From positions 1-6,154 of the forward strand of contig MNXL01000395.1 of assembly GCA_001871755.1 (NCBI GenBank): 6,154 bases of DNA, given 5' to 3'. The notes beneath the pieces are model-generated. The model made no database searches. It saw nothing but the letters and a program-made list of their open reading frames with translations, and was not told the DNA's origin. Position numbers and translations under genes: made by a program. This stretch comes from Anaerolineae bacterium CG2_30_64_16. GTDB taxonomy: Bacteria > Chloroflexota > Anaerolineae > CG2-30-64-16. This document shows, piece after piece, positions 5,993 to 6,154 of the stretch (the first letter of the stretch is position 1; each line of letters starts with the position of its first letter).

Positions 5993-6078
5993 ACAGCTCG
6001 GGCCGGTCTCCGACCGTGCCCGTCGTGGCTCGGTCAGGAGACCGGCCACAGCAAGTAAAGCCCCGAAAAATTGAGAAG
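5975..6078. repeat. Outer inverted repeat enclosing the hairpin
   Basis: CTTCTCAAT at 5975-5983 is the exact reverse complement of ATTGAGAAG at 6070-6078, and GGGG 5989-5992 mirrors CCCC 6061-6064 at the same offset, giving 18-bp arms with 14 of 18 positions matching. GTTCTCTGG occurs just outside both arms (5963-5971 and 6083-6091) as a 9-bp direct repeat. The layout resembles a small non-autonomous element with terminal inverted repeats and a duplicated target, though the gaps of 3 and 4 bp between arm and direct repeat are not as precise as in a clean insertion. Confidence 0.6.
6001..6047. repeat. Strong hairpin with a perfect 11-bp stem
   Basis: GGCCGGTCTCC (6001-6011) is exactly complementary to GGAGACCGGCC (6037-6047). 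Inside it GACCG (6012-6016) pairs with CGGTC (6031-6035) past a single bulged A, and GCC/GGC can close a 6-nt loop. No T-run follows on either strand, so it is not a standard intrinsic terminator. It could be an mRNA leader structure, the core of a small palindromic mobile element, or a factor-dependent termination or stability element. Confidence 0.8.
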
Positions 6079-6154
6079 TTACGTTCTCTGGGAATTGCCG
6101 TGGTGACCTCGTCGGAGTCCCCAACTTGTTGAGGGTGTCCGGGGACCCGCCCCA

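Larger units (their letters stand above)
5905..6154. other. Non-coding leader region upstream of the operon
   Basis: No credible gene is seen in these 250 bp; the minus-strand reading from 6124 begins with TTG and resembles no family. The region holds a strong hairpin, an outer inverted repeat, flanking 9-bp direct repeats and a small inverted repeat CAAC-TT-GTTG near 6122-6131, with GTCCCC/GGGGAC at 6117-6122 and 6141-6146. The operon promoter should lie here or further right. On the minus strand TTGAGA (in the 5975-5983 arm) and a TACTAT nearer the gene are possible promoter pieces, but their spacing does not fit one promoter. The upstream gene is not visible. Confidence 0.5.

Noticed and set aside
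6001..6047. Intrinsic transcription terminator
   Set aside because: The stem is strong but neither strand has a T-run after it. The nearby minus-strand T5 at 6066-6070 follows only a weak GAGAA/TTCTC stem, too weak to call.
5882..6124. Small minus-strand protein of 80 residues upstream of the kinase
   Set aside because: It starts with TTG, runs through the hairpin and repeat arms and into the kinase gene, and has no recognisable motif.

Overview
The window is a GC-rich stretch of bacterial DNA. It carries one five-gene sugar-catabolism operon, read entirely from the minus strand, with repeat-bearing non-coding DNA at both ends. The gene set (PfkB kinase, split transketolase, SAF-domain oxidoreductase, L-fucose-isomerase-like protein) and the protein style would fit a Chloroflexota or similar environmental heterotroph. 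This is a low-confidence guess from gene content, since no taxonomic marker is present.

Layout in transcription order, right to left: (a) 5905-6154 is non-coding and holds a strong 11-bp-stem hairpin nested inside a second inverted repeat; (b) 4870-5904 is a PfkB-family sugar kinase of the fructokinase type; (c) a gap of about 94 nt contains a 22-nt block nearly identical to one upstream of the kinase; (d) 3948-4775 and (e) 2944-3957 are the N- and C-terminal halves of a split, thiamine-diphosphate-dependent transketolase, overlapping by 10 nt; (f) 1619-2947 is a COG4091-type NAD(P)-dependent oxidoreductase with a C-terminal SAF domain, overlapping the previous gene by 4 nt; (g) 191-1618 is an L-fucose/L-arabinose isomerase-like protein that starts at the base after the previous stop codon; (h) 1-196 is an array of about 85-bp units, each carrying the 15-bp palindrome GGTTAGGCCCTAACC. 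The last palindrome contains the isomerase stop codon.

The tight junctions from the transketolase to the isomerase imply co-translation and one pathway. The inferred logic is oxidation or reduction and aldose-ketose isomerisation of an unusual sugar, phosphorylation by the PfkB kinase, then two-carbon transfer by the transketolase. The substrate cannot be read from sequence. The C-terminal transketolase half departs from the canonical donor-binding motif at the Asp and His positions, which makes an ordinary pentose-phosphate role less likely. No transporter or regulator is visible, and these presumably lie outside the window.
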